A program made the position numbers and the translations under genes. From Alphaproteobacteria bacterium (GTDB lineage: Bacteria; Pseudomonadota; Alphaproteobacteria; TMED109), in NCBI GenBank assembly GCA_022819905.1, contig JAJEGJ010000017.1, forward strand, positions 1 to 39,337: a stretch of DNA of 39,337 nucleotides. The letters are read 5' to 3'. Positions 1-8,060 of the stretch are shown piece by piece. Position 1 is the stretch's first letter. Each line of letters opens with the position of its first letter. The notes beneath the pieces were generated by a model, which saw only the letters and a program-made list of their open reading frames with translations, was not told the DNA's origin and did not search any database.

Positions 1-272
1 ACCGCCGGCTGTCCGGTCTTGATGCGGGCGATGACGTCGGCGGCGTCCTTGCGGGCCTGGTCGGCGGTGAGGGGGTTGCCATGCTCACCGAGGGTCACGC
101 GCTTCGAGCGGCCGAAGGCGCGGGTCTGGACGACGAAGACCTTCTTGCCCGAGGGGTAGACCCGGACGCCGAAGCCGAGCAGGTCGCGGTCCCAGAAGAT
201 GGCGTCCTTGTCATTGACGGAGAGACCGTCGACGATGCGCTTGGAGAGGGTGTGATACTCGCGTTGCGGCAT
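1..272 (-). CDS. Tyrosine integrase, N-terminal part (cut by window edge)
   Basis: The reading frame runs leftward from ATG at 270-272 and is open to the window edge, giving about 90 residues. It reads as the arm-type DNA-binding domain (DUF4102-like) that begins P4-type tyrosine integrases: an opening segment ending in LSKRIVDGL, then FWDRDLLGFGVRVYPSGKK, a strand VFVVQTR, and then RVTLGEHG followed by a helix starting LTADQARKDA. Such enzymes recombine an island attachment site with the chromosome, often at a tRNA 3' end. The catalytic R/H/R/Y domain would lie outside the window, so intactness cannot be judged. No tRNA is visible beside the start. The gene points away from the rest of the window, so the element it belongs to probably lies to the left. 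Family assignment is confident; activity is unknown. Confidence 0.85.
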   Translation of the reverse strand, partial: MPQREYHTLSKRIVDGLSVNDKDAIFWDRDLLGFGVRVYPSGKKVFVVQTRAFGRSKRVTLGEHGNPLTADQARKDAADVIARIKTGQPA

Positions 273-516
273 GGTGTCGTGCTCCGGGGGGAATGGTCCT
301 GTGGCGGAAGGGGTCGGAATTACCGTAAGCGCGGCGGTGGTGCGAACGTGGGCGATCGGCGCGTAGTCAGAATTGCGGCTGGGCACGCTTGTCCAAGGGA
401 ATGGAAATCTAGCAGACTGAAATACTTCCGTCAATACAATGAGATAGGACACAAACGGGCAGTGTTGGAAGCGGCTGGAAGGTGGTGGCAGGGGTGCCGC
501 GAAAGGGTCAGTTGAC

Positions 517-954
517 GTGCGTTACTTCATTGTCACCAATGTCCTGATCTACGCAGTCGATGAGGATTCGCCGTATCACGACCCATGTCGACAGCGCGTC
601 CTGCAGGCCCGCAACGATCCATCGCCGGCGTACCTCACCTGGAGCATCTGTTACGAGTTTCTGCGGGTTACCACCCATGCGCGTGCGTCCGCGTCTCCGT
701 GGAAGCCGGCACAGTCCTGGAATTTTCTCTCGGCATTGCTCGAAACTCCTGGATTTGACCTGCTCGTAGCGACGTCTCGCCATGGGGCGGTATTGGCACA
801 GGTCATGAGGGAGTTGCCCGACGTGAGCGGGAATTTGTTCCACGACCTGCACACCGCGGTTCTGATGCGCGAGAACGGCGTAAGCCGGATCTGCACCCGC
901 GATACCGACTTTTATCGGTTCCCGTTTCTCAGTGTGGTCGATCCCTTGCGATAG
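517..954 (+). CDS. VapC-like PIN-domain protein with a mutated first catalytic Asp
   Basis: This 145-residue protein has the length and layout of a VapC toxin ribonuclease. PIN nucleases coordinate Mg/Mn through conserved acidic residues. Here the first strand reads FIVTNVLIYA where the family has an Asp before TN; codon 532-534 is GTC (Val6), one base from GAC (Asp). The other acidic positions look intact: Glu47 in CYEFLR, Asp110 in FHDLHTA, and Asp129/Asp131 in TRDTDF. The start is GTG at 517. No VapB-like antitoxin frame precedes it; the only open frame upstream (ending at 515) has no antitoxin features. I infer an orphan, probably catalytically disabled toxin left beside the integrase. 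It might still bind RNA or a partner. A sequencing error at this codon is possible. Confidence 0.8.
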   Translation: MRYFIVTNVLIYAVDEDSPYHDPCRQRVLQARNDPSPAYLTWSICYEFLRVTTHARASASPWKPAQSWNFLSALLETPGFDLLVATSRHGAVLAQVMRELPDVSGNLFHDLHTAVLMRENGVSRICTRDTDFYRFPFLSVVDPLR

Positions 955-1374
955 CCTCGGGCGCCAGCTCGACAACGCCGGTCAAACCCCCGGGCTCTGG
1001 CCAATGTTCTGCCCTCGCCACTTCCCACCATCGTGCAAACCCGGCAACGAAAGCGCAGCTCTACCGTGATTGGGTCCATATCGAAGCCCGCATATCCGGG
1101 CGAGTAGATCAACACAAGCGTCTGCTCGCCGGAACCTGCACGGTGCTGACAACATCCGGGTGGAACTGTCCCGGTTCGCGGTCGGATTCTTGCTTCGCAG
1201 GGACCCGTTTCACGCGACAGGGGTGCGCCCGCCGTTAGCCGGCGGCGCCACGCCAGAACGCGCCCCCGGAGCCCAGACTTTCAGACGAATGCCGCGTCAC
1301 CGCGAAGCCGTTCGCACGCATCGCGCCGCTGGATGCAAGCGGACCCCTCGCGGATCGGGATGCCTCGCGGGCAG
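955..1374. other. Gene-free stretch, 420 bases
   Basis: I see no credible gene. Short open frames on both strands have no family features. The only structural signal is a GC hairpin at 1225-1248, listed separately. Confidence 0.5.
1225..1248 (-). terminator. GC hairpin downstream of the alcohol dehydrogenase gene
   Basis: GCGCC-C-GCCG, loop TTAGC, CGGC-GGCGC forms about 9 pairs with one bulged C. It lies about 125 bases past the stop codon of the leftward alcohol dehydrogenase gene. There is no T-run on the minus strand, so it is at most a weak intrinsic terminator or a 3'-stabilising stem. Confidence 0.3.
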
Positions 1375-2520
1375 CTACATGCAGGCCTCGAACAGTGCCC
1401 GGGTATTCGCCTCCGTCATCGGCACCGGATTGCTCCCGGCCGACGGATCTTCGAGCGCCATTGTCGTGAGTTCATCCAGGCGCTGGTGAGAAACCCCCAT
1501 CTCGGTCAGCGTCTTCGGAATGCCCAGCTTTTCGCGAAGTTCCATCACCCGGTCGTAGAACGCGGCGAAACCGCCCCGAAGCCCGAGATAGGCGGCAGCA
1601 ATGGCAAGCCGGTCCTCGATCGCCGCGCGATTGAAGTCGAGGACGTATGGCATCACGCATGCGTTCGTGGTGCCATGGTGGGTGTCGTACACGGCGCCGA
1701 CCGGGTGGCTGAGTGCATGGATGGCGCCCAGTCCCTTCTGAAAGGCGACTGCCCCCATGGTGGCGGCCGCCATCATGTTCGCCCGGGCCACCAGGTCCGT
1801 ACCGTCAGTGTACGCGCCCAGCAGATTCTCGTGCACCAGACGCATGCCCTCGAGCGCGATGCCCTGACCCATGGGGTGGTAGTGCGGTGAACAGTACGCC
1901 TCGAGGCAGTGCGCAAAGGCATCCAATCCGGTACCGGCGGTGATCGGCTTGGGCAGGTCGACGGTTAGTTCCGGATCGATGATCACCACTGTCGGCAGCA
2001 CCCGGGGATGGAAAATGATCTTCTTCACGTGAGTTTCGGCATTGAGAATGACGCTGGTCCGGCCCACTTCGGATCCCGTACCGGCAGTAGTGGGAACAGC
2101 CACCACGGGCGCAATGCCGTCGGGGATCGCCCGCCGCCACCAATCGCCTATGTCCTCGAAGTCCCATACCGGGCGTGACTGGCCGGACATGAAGGCAACT
2201 GCCTTGCCGAGATCAAGGCCGGAACCGCCGCCGAACGCGACGACGCCGTCATGCCCTCCTTCGCGAAAGCGTGCGAGGCCAGCTTCCAAATTCCGGTCAC
2301 TCGGATTGGTATCGACGTCGGAGAAGATCGATCGGCCTAGCCCGCCGGCATCCAGTACGTCGAGGGTGGCCCGCGTCAGTGGTAGCGTGGCCAGTCCCCG
2401 ATCCGTGACGAACAGCGGGTTGCGGATATTCGCTTCGCCACACGCGCTCGGCAGTTCCTGAATTCGTCCCGCGCCGAACCGGATGGTCGTCGGGTACGAC
2501 CAGTCCGCCGTGAGCGTCAT
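1375..2520 (-). CDS. Iron-containing (group III) alcohol dehydrogenase
   Basis: This 381-residue protein oxidises a primary alcohol, or reduces an aldehyde, with NAD(P) and an active-site Fe(II). It shows the family pattern in order: nucleotide-binding GGGSGLD (97-103), PTTAGTGSE (143-151), then the metal ligands Asp200 and His204 in LDAFAHCLEA, His268 in the AIHALSHP segment and His282 in THHGTTNA. Length is typical. I chose the ATG at 2518-2520 rather than an upstream in-frame start at 2625 because the protein then begins at the family's usual N-terminus and the ATG overlaps the stop of the aldehyde dehydrogenase gene as ATGA, a translational-coupling arrangement. Paired with that dehydrogenase it probably carries out an alcohol-aldehyde-acid conversion. 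The substrate cannot be read from sequence. Confidence 0.93.
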   Translation of the reverse strand: MTLTADWSYPTTIRFGAGRIQELPSACGEANIRNPLFVTDRGLATLPLTRATLDVLDAGGLGRSIFSDVDTNPSDRNLEAGLARFREGGHDGVVAFGGGSGLDLGKAVAFMSGQSRPVWDFEDIGDWWRRAIPDGIAPVVAVPTTAGTGSEVGRTSVILNAETHVKKIIFHPRVLPTVVIIDPELTVDLPKPITAGTGLDAFAHCLEAYCSPHYHPMGQGIALEGMRLVHENLLGAYTDGTDLVARANMMAAATMGAVAFQKGLGAIHALSHPVGAVYDTHHGTTNACVMPYVLDFNRAAIEDRLAIAAAYLGLRGGFAAFYDRVMELREKLGIPKTLTEMGVSHQRLDELTTMALEDPSAGSNPVPMTEANTRALFEACM

Positions 2521-3899
2521 CCGGACGCCTTCTTCAGGTGGAAGGACTTCGGCCGGGTCAGGTTGTGGTAGCCGATTTCCGACAGTCCCCCACCCTTGCC
2601 GGTGAGCTTGCAGCCGGTCCAGCACAGCGCCGGATCAAGGTAGTCGGCCCGATTCATGAAGACGGTCCCGGTCTCGACACGGCGCCCGAGAGCCTCGGCG
2701 CGCTCGGCATCCGTGGTCCACAGCGAGGCGGTGAGCCCGAAATCGCTGTCATTCATCAGCCCGAGCGCTTCGTCATCGCTCTCCACCTTCATGATCCCGA
2801 CCACCGGCGCAAAGGTCTCGTCACGCATGATCCGCATCGAGTGGTCCACGTCGGTCAGGACCTGCGGCGAGAGATAGGCGCCGCCGTCATCCTCCGACAA
2901 GATCCGGACATGCGCCGTGGCGCCGGCCTGCACCGCCTCGGCGACCTGGGCGCGGGCCTCGTCCGCAAAGCGCCGGTGGGCCATGGGGCCGAGTGTGGTC
3001 TCCTCGTCGAGCGGGCTTCCCAGCCGGTAGGCCTCGGCAAATTCCACCGCCCCGTCGACGAAAGCGTCGTAGTTGGCGGCATGGACGTAGATTCGCTCGA
3101 TCCCGCAGCAGCACTGGCCGGAGTTGTACATGGCGCCGTCCATGAGCGTGCTCACAGCGGCAGCGAGGTCGGCATCTTCCATCACGTAGCCCGGGTCCTT
3201 GCCGCCAAACTCGAGGCCGAGGCTGGTAAAGGTACCGGCCGCCGCTTGCTCGATGGCCCGCCCGCCTTTCACGGAGCCCGTGAAATTCACGAAATCGAAC
3301 GCCCGTTCACTGATCAGCGCCAGGGTGGTGTCGTGCGCCAGGAACAGGTTCTGGAACACCTCCTCAGGCACGCCAGCCGCGTGGAACGCGTTCGCCAGGC
3401 GCTCGCCGACAAGGAGGGTCTGCGTGGCATGCTTCAGCACCACGGCGTTGCCGGCGATCAGCGCCGGAAGCACCGTGTTGATCGCGGTCATGTAGGGATA
3501 GTTCCACGGAGCCACCACCAGGACGAGGCCTCGGGGCTCGCGGCGGATCGTGCGGCGGAACCGGGCACTGTCTTCCACCTCAATGTCCCTGAGCGCCGCC
3601 GCTGCGATGGAAGCCATGTGGGTCGCACGCTCATTGAAGCCGCCCCATTCGCCGCCGTAGCGGACCGGGCGTCCCATCTGCCACGCGAGCTCCGTCACGA
3701 TCTCGTCATTCTCGGCGCCGATGCGGGCAACTCCCTCGAGGACGAGGTCGATGCGCTCCTGCAGGGGCCTCGCCGCCCACGCCCGTTGAGCCGCCCGGGC
3801 GCGCGCCACGATCGCCCGCGCCGCGTCGTCAGCGAGGGCTGGGCGCTCGGCGTAGACCGTCCCATCGACGGGGGAGATGCATTGCAGCTTCTTGGTCAT
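2517..3899 (-). CDS. NAD(P)-dependent aldehyde dehydrogenase
   Basis: This 460-residue cytosolic enzyme oxidises an aldehyde to the carboxylate. Visible motifs are the oxyanion Asn in PWNYP (131-135), NFTGSVKGG (205-213), the general base Glu230 in LEFGGKDPG, and the catalytic Cys263 in NSGQCCCGIER. EETTLGPM and the C-terminal EIGYHNLTRPKS are also family-like. The start is ATG at 3897-3899, preceded by GGGAG with 6 bases between; longer in-frame starts up to 4049 lack such a site and family similarity. Its stop overlaps the ATG of the alcohol dehydrogenase by four bases. It is somewhat short for the superfamily and resembles semialdehyde-type members, but substrate assignment would be guesswork. 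A TRAP operon lies 434 bases upstream on the same strand. Confidence 0.93.
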   Translation of the reverse strand: MTKKLQCISPVDGTVYAERPALADDAARAIVARARAAQRAWAARPLQERIDLVLEGVARIGAENDEIVTELAWQMGRPVRYGGEWGGFNERATHMASIAAAALRDIEVEDSARFRRTIRREPRGLVLVVAPWNYPYMTAINTVLPALIAGNAVVLKHATQTLLVGERLANAFHAAGVPEEVFQNLFLAHDTTLALISERAFDFVNFTGSVKGGRAIEQAAAGTFTSLGLEFGGKDPGYVMEDADLAAAVSTLMDGAMYNSGQCCCGIERIYVHAANYDAFVDGAVEFAEAYRLGSPLDEETTLGPMAHRRFADEARAQVAEAVQAGATAHVRILSEDDGGAYLSPQVLTDVDHSMRIMRDETFAPVVGIMKVESDDEALGLMNDSDFGLTASLWTTDAERAEALGRRVETGTVFMNRADYLDPALCWTGCKLTGKGGGLSEIGYHNLTRPKSFHLKKASG

Positions 3900-3911
3900 C
3901 TGAAACTCCCG
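3892..3911 (-). promoter_or_regulatory. Ribosome-binding site that sets the aldehyde dehydrogenase start
   Basis: The minus strand reads CCGGGAGTTTCAG then ATG at 3899-3897. GGGAG is a good Shine-Dalgarno match at normal spacing, favouring this start over longer in-frame options. Confidence 0.6.
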
Positions 3912-4333
3912 GTACGCTCCTGGTCTCAGGCGAACTTCCGGTTGATCAAGGCCATGGCCACGGCTTCCCCGTCCGGCTCGGCGCCACGGGTCCGAGCAAC
4001 GAGAGTTCATCGCCAATGGCCGCGACCGACCCGCGCGCGCGGGGATCACGCCCGGTCGCGCCCCTAACGCGGGTACCCGACCGCTGCCGCGGGCATGACG
4101 TGATCGCAGCGCCGATGGTCGGGCGAGTCGCGCTCGAGGACGGCAGCCATCTCAGCGGGCTTTTCGCGCGGCCCCGGCGCTGGTCATTAGCGCAAGTCAG
4201 CGCCGCATGGAATGCGCGGCTCTTGCAACAGGAACGCCAGCCGTGAAGCATGAACCTGCCGGACATCAGGCAGTCCGGGGGATGTGAATCTGGCGGGGCC
4301 CCGCCGGGATGGCGGGGCCGCCGCAAAGGCGGA
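3900..4333. other. Gene-free stretch between TRAP operon and aldehyde dehydrogenase
   Basis: The 434 bases contain no frame with protein-family features. A strong hairpin sits at its right end (4297-4319). The remainder presumably carries the leader or promoter of the aldehyde/alcohol dehydrogenase pair, but I cannot point to convincing -35/-10 boxes. Confidence 0.5.
4297..4319 (-). terminator. Perfect 9-bp GC hairpin after dctP
   Basis: GGCCCCGCC, loop GGGAT, GGCGGGGCC pairs perfectly. It begins 15 bases past the dctP stop on the minus strand. No T-run follows, but position and strength suggest a terminator or RNA-stabilising stem closing the TRAP operon. Confidence 0.5.
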
Positions 4334-5365
4334 TCAAGTGTAGCGATACGGCCGACCCGCTCGCTCCATGTCCGCGTTGTAGCGCTTGAAGATCTCGACC
4401 ACCCTGGCCTTGGTCTCCGACTCCGCGGCGACTTCGTCCCAGAAGACCCGCGCGGCCGCCTCGACCTGAGCCCATTCCTCGTCCGGGATCGATGTGAGCT
4501 CCATCTTCGTTCCGTTGACGCGCAGGCTCGCTTCACCACCCCAGTACCACCATTGGCGGTAGTAATGGGACTGGTCGCAGATGACGCGCAGCAGGAGCTG
4601 GAGATCCTCGGGAATCTCGTTCCAGCGGTCCATGTTGGCGTAGAACGACCCGATCCAGGCGCCGGAGATGTTGTTCGTCAGGAAGTAGTTCGTGACGTCG
4701 GCCCAACCGACCGTGTAGTCCTCGGTGATCCCTGACCAGGCGATACCGTCGAGCTCGCCCGTCTGGACAGCAACCTCGATGTCCTCCCATGGGAGGGTGA
4801 CGGGGACGACCCCAAACTGCGTCAGGAAACGGCCCGCCGTCGGGAAGGTGAACACGCGCTTGCCCTGCAGGTCCGCGAGCGAGTGAATAGGGTCCTTCGT
4901 CGCAAAGTGGCAGGGGTCCCAGGCGCCGGCGGAAATATGCTTCACACCGACCTTGGCATACTCGGCGTCCCAGATCTCGTTGAGGCCGTACTGGTTGAAG
5001 AGAACCGGGACGTCGAGCGAGTAACGTGATGCGAAGGGAAAGTACCCGCCGAACACGGTGACCTCGGTCGGTGACGCCATGGAATCGTCGTCGGACTGGA
5101 CCGCGTCGATCGTCCCGCGTTGCATCGCGCGGAACAGCTCGCCCGTGGGCACGAGCTGGTCAGCGTAGAACAGCTCGATCTGCATCCGCTCGCCCGCGAT
5201 CTTGTTGAACATGTCGATCGCCGGCTTCACCACGTGCTCGGCCAGGGCGGGACCGGCGTAGGTCTGCATTCGCCAGGTGATCTGTGCCTGGGCGAAGACA
5301 GGAGTCGCGATGGCAGCGGCCGGGGCGACGGCGGCGGCTTTCAGAAGATGGCGCCGTGTGGTCAT
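4334..5365 (-). CDS. dctP: TRAP transporter substrate-binding protein (DctP family, TakP-like)
   Basis: This 343-residue periplasmic binding protein delivers an organic acid to the DctQM permease encoded just upstream. The N-terminus TTRRHLLKAAAV is a twin-arginine (Tat) signal followed by an alanine-rich segment with a likely cleavage site around residue 25. The body has DctP-family features: LVPTGELFRAMQRGTIDAVQ, LQGKRVF and TGELDGIAWSG. Start ATG at 5363-5365 follows AGGAGT with 6 bases between, so the longer in-frame start at 5398 is rejected. It ends the four-gene leftward operon (amidohydrolase, DctQ, DctM, DctP), 45 bases after dctM. The ligand is unknown; TakP-like members often bind keto acids or other monocarboxylates. 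Confidence 0.93.
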   Translation of the reverse strand: MTTRRHLLKAAAVAPAAAIATPVFAQAQITWRMQTYAGPALAEHVVKPAIDMFNKIAGERMQIELFYADQLVPTGELFRAMQRGTIDAVQSDDDSMASPTEVTVFGGYFPFASRYSLDVPVLFNQYGLNEIWDAEYAKVGVKHISAGAWDPCHFATKDPIHSLADLQGKRVFTFPTAGRFLTQFGVVPVTLPWEDIEVAVQTGELDGIAWSGITEDYTVGWADVTNYFLTNNISGAWIGSFYANMDRWNEIPEDLQLLLRVICDQSHYYRQWWYWGGEASLRVNGTKMELTSIPDEEWAQVEAAARVFWDEVAAESETKARVVEIFKRYNADMERAGRPYRYT

Positions 5366-5410
5366 GGTGTCACTCCTTGCAGGCAGGCGCGCCGGCATCC
5401 GCCGCTCCGG

Positions 5411-6736
5411 CTAGTTCGCGTATACGTAACCGGGCAGCCACAGCGCGATTTCCGGAAAGCTGATGACGAGGGAAAGCGCCACGATCATCACGCCGACAAA
5501 GGGGATGATCGACCGGTAGATGTCACCCAGGGTGACTTCTGGCGGGGCCATGGCGCGCATCAGGAAGAGATTGTATCCAAACGGTGGGGTCATGTAGGCG
5601 ATCTGCGTGGTGATCGTGTACAGGACGCCGTACCAGATCAGGTTGAACCCCAGGGCGTCCACGAGCGGGACATAGAGTGGCGCCACGATCACGAGCATGG
5701 CCGTATCGTCGAGGAACGTTCCCATCAGGATGAACGACAGCTGCATGAGGATCAGGATCGTCCATGGCGACAGTCCCATGCGCTCCGTAAACAGGTTCTC
5801 GATCGCGCGCACGGCGCCAAGGCCATCGAACACGGCACCGAACGCGAGGGCGGCGAGAATGATCCACATGAACATGCAGCTGATCCGCAAGGTATTGCGG
5901 AGTGAATTCTCGAACACCTGCCGGGTCATCCGGCGTCGCACGACGGCTGCGAGGAACGCGGCCAGCGCGCCGATCGCGGACGACTCCACCAGCGACGTCC
6001 AGCCGTTGACGAACGGAATGATCATCACCGCGAAGATGAACAGCGGCAGCAGGCCAGCCCGCAGGAGCCGGTATTTCTCGGCCCGCGCCACGTCGCGTTC
6101 GGCCTTCGGCAGGACGGGACCGAGCGTGGGCGTGATCCGGCAGCGCAGCCAGATGTAGAAGACGAAGAGCCCGGCCATCATGAGCCCTGGGAACACCCCC
6201 GCGAGCCAGAGCTGCCCCACCGGCTGGCGGGCGATCATGGCGTAGAGCACAAGGACCACCGAGGGCGGCACAAGGATGCCGAGCGAACTCCCCGCTTGGA
6301 TCACCCCCGTCACCATGCGCTTGTCGTAGTTGCGCTTGAGCAGCTCGGGGAGCGCAATGGTGGCGCCGATGGCCATGCCGGCCACGCTGAGACCGTTCAT
6401 CGCCGAGACCAGCACCATGAGGCCAATCGTCCCCATGGCGAGGCCGCCCGCCATCCCGCCGGTCCAGACGTGGAACATGCGGTAGAGATCGTCGGCGATC
6501 TTCGACTCCGAGAGGACATAGCCCATGAAAATGAACATCGGCAGCGTCAGGAGCGGGTACCACTTCATGAGTTTCATGGCGGCCGCAAAGCCCAGGTCGT
6601 AGCCGCCACGGTCACCCCATAGGAGAAGGGCGGCGACGACCGCGACGAAGCCGATGGCACCGAAGACACGCTGGCCGGTAGCCAGCATCACCATCATCGT
6701 CGAGAACATGAGGATGGCGATGAGCTCGTACGACAT
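5411..6736 (-). CDS. dctM: TRAP transporter large permease (DctM)
   Basis: This 441-residue integral membrane protein is the ion-coupled transport subunit of a TRAP system. It opens MSYELIAILMFSTMMVML and contains about a dozen hydrophobic segments, with family stretches such as YPLLTLPMFIFMGYVLS, GSSLGILVPPSVVLVLY and MTPPFGYNLFLMRAMAP. An in-frame extension to 7312 exists but is the out-of-frame shadow of DctQ and is rejected. The ATG at 6734-6736 overlaps the DctQ stop as TGATG, so translation is probably coupled. Together with the adjacent DctQ and DctP it forms a complete TRAP transporter. Confidence 0.94.
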   Translation of the reverse strand: MSYELIAILMFSTMMVMLATGQRVFGAIGFVAVVAALLLWGDRGGYDLGFAAAMKLMKWYPLLTLPMFIFMGYVLSESKIADDLYRMFHVWTGGMAGGLAMGTIGLMVLVSAMNGLSVAGMAIGATIALPELLKRNYDKRMVTGVIQAGSSLGILVPPSVVLVLYAMIARQPVGQLWLAGVFPGLMMAGLFVFYIWLRCRITPTLGPVLPKAERDVARAEKYRLLRAGLLPLFIFAVMIIPFVNGWTSLVESSAIGALAAFLAAVVRRRMTRQVFENSLRNTLRISCMFMWIILAALAFGAVFDGLGAVRAIENLFTERMGLSPWTILILMQLSFILMGTFLDDTAMLVIVAPLYVPLVDALGFNLIWYGVLYTITTQIAYMTPPFGYNLFLMRAMAPPEVTLGDIYRSIIPFVGVMIVALSLVISFPEIALWLPGYVYAN

Positions 6737-7233
6737 CAGGGCGCCTCGCCGCGAATCCGAAGGACGTCCTTGAAGAACTCGGCCACCGCCTGCAGCAGCA
6801 TCAGCACGATGCCCACTACCATGATCACCTTGATCGGCCAGAGGTACGGGCGCCAGGCGGAGGGGCTGCGTTCGCCGCCGTACTGAAAGCTGTAGGCAGT
6901 CGAATCGATCCCACCCCAGAGCAGCACCACGAGGTAGAAGATCAGGAAGAACACCGTGAAGGCGTCGAACCAAGCCTTCGTGTGGGCCGACCACGAGCCG
7001 TAGAAGAGGTCCATGCGCACGTTCGCGCCGGTTTGGATCGCGTAGGGACCACCCAGAACGTAGTACGTCACCATCGCGAACTGCGCCATCTCGAGCGTCC
7101 AGAGCGAGGGATCGAAGAACGTCTTGGACATCGACGACCAGAGGAGGATGCCCATGATCGCGAAGATGCCGTACATCACGACGCGCCCAAGCCGGCGGTT
7201 CATCGTGTCGATCGCGGTGATGTAGCCGCGCAT
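6736..7233 (-). CDS. dctQ: TRAP transporter small permease (DctQ)
   Basis: This 165-residue membrane protein has four hydrophobic segments: VVMYGIFAIMGILL, MAQFAMVTYYVLGGPYAI, FTVFFLIFYLVVLLWGG and VIMVVGIVLMLLQAV. The family hallmark of a central ANVRMDLFYG segment after helix 2 is present. Start ATG at 7231-7233 is 8 bases past the stop of the amidohydrolase gene; a longer in-frame start at 7275 would overlap that gene by 34 bases. DctQ pairs with DctM in the inner membrane. The tight spacing on both sides supports one operon. Confidence 0.9.
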   Translation of the reverse strand: MRGYITAIDTMNRRLGRVVMYGIFAIMGILLWSSMSKTFFDPSLWTLEMAQFAMVTYYVLGGPYAIQTGANVRMDLFYGSWSAHTKAWFDAFTVFFLIFYLVVLLWGGIDSTAYSFQYGGERSPSAWRPYLWPIKVIMVVGIVLMLLQAVAEFFKDVLRIRGEAP

Positions 7234-7241
7234 CGTGCCGG

Positions 7242-8060
7242 TCACTCTTGTCGCGCCCGCATGCCGACCGCGCACGCCGCAAGCGACGGGATAAGCACAC
7301 CCGCAAGCGCATCGGCCATGCGATTGACGGCGGCAGCGCCCTGCAGGAGGTCGTTCCTGACCTCGATCATCAGCGGCAGGAGACCGCGGGGCTCGGCAAA
7401 GGTCCGGAGCGTATGCGTGACGCCCTCGTCAGGTCCGTACGGGCGATTCCGTTCCCAGCCCAACATGTTCGCATGCGCGAGGACCGCGTCCGCAAGCCGC
7501 GCATCGCGGTCGTGAATGACCCCGACTTCGGTCGTCCGGGGCATCCCCGCGAAGACCGGCGTGAAGCTGTGAACGCTGATCAGCGCGTCCGGACGGGCAG
7601 CGTCGATGGCCGCCGTGAGGGCGGCCACCCAAGGCGCATAGACGGTGTCGACCCGGACCTGCCGCTCCGCTTCGGTGAGGCCGAGGTTGCCGGGAATGTC
7701 CGTCGTTTCGCTGCGTTCGGTGATCGCGTCCGGAGCGCCCGGCGGCCGGTTCAGGTCGAACACGAGACGCGATACCCGGGCGCTGAGCAATGGCGCCCGG
7801 AGCCGCGATGCCAGGGCCTTCGCAAGGTCAAGCGCCCCGAGGTCCCACGCGATGTGGCTCGCTCGGTCCTGGTCGCCGAGGCCAAGCGAGCCGAATCGGG
7901 CGGGGATGGCGTTGGACGCGTGCTCGCAAACGACTAGCACCGGTGCCGGGCCGACACCGTCGAGCTTCGCAACCCGCGGTGGGTCGTCCATCGCGCTCGC
8001 CGCCGGCTCGCAAATCGCCGACCGGGACAGTTCCCCACGGATCGGACGAGCCTGCTCCAT
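7242..8060 (-). CDS. N-formylglutamate amidohydrolase-family hydrolase
   Basis: This 272-residue protein matches the FGase (HutG-like) metallohydrolase family: VCEHASNAIP (residues 44-53), HIAWDLGA, RLVFDLNRPPG and ISVHSFTPV, with the His and acidic residues expected for zinc. Classical FGase cleaves N-formyl-L-glutamate to formate and glutamate in histidine degradation, but no hut genes are nearby. Instead it heads a TRAP transporter operon, so it more likely hydrolyses an imported formyl- or acyl-amino compound; that is inference. The start is taken as ATG at 8058-8060; an internal ATG at 7991 is possible because neither has a good ribosome-binding site. The true promoter must lie in the long gene-free region upstream. 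Confidence 0.88.
   Translation of the reverse strand: MEQARPIRGELSRSAICEPAASAMDDPPRVAKLDGVGPAPVLVVCEHASNAIPARFGSLGLGDQDRASHIAWDLGALDLAKALASRLRAPLLSARVSRLVFDLNRPPGAPDAITERSETTDIPGNLGLTEAERQVRVDTVYAPWVAALTAAIDAARPDALISVHSFTPVFAGMPRTTEVGVIHDRDARLADAVLAHANMLGWERNRPYGPDEGVTHTLRTFAEPRGLLPLMIEVRNDLLQGAAAVNRMADALAGVLIPSLAACAVGMRARQE

Noticed and set aside
273-516. Possible vapB antitoxin or attachment site between the integrase and the orphan vapC
   Set aside because: No frame resembles an antitoxin and no tRNA end or repeated core sequence could be seen.
2538-4067. Long rightward open frame opposite the dehydrogenase genes
   Set aside because: It is antisense to a clear aldehyde dehydrogenase, has no family motifs, and has the odd His/Arg/Gly-rich composition of a GC-rich shadow frame.
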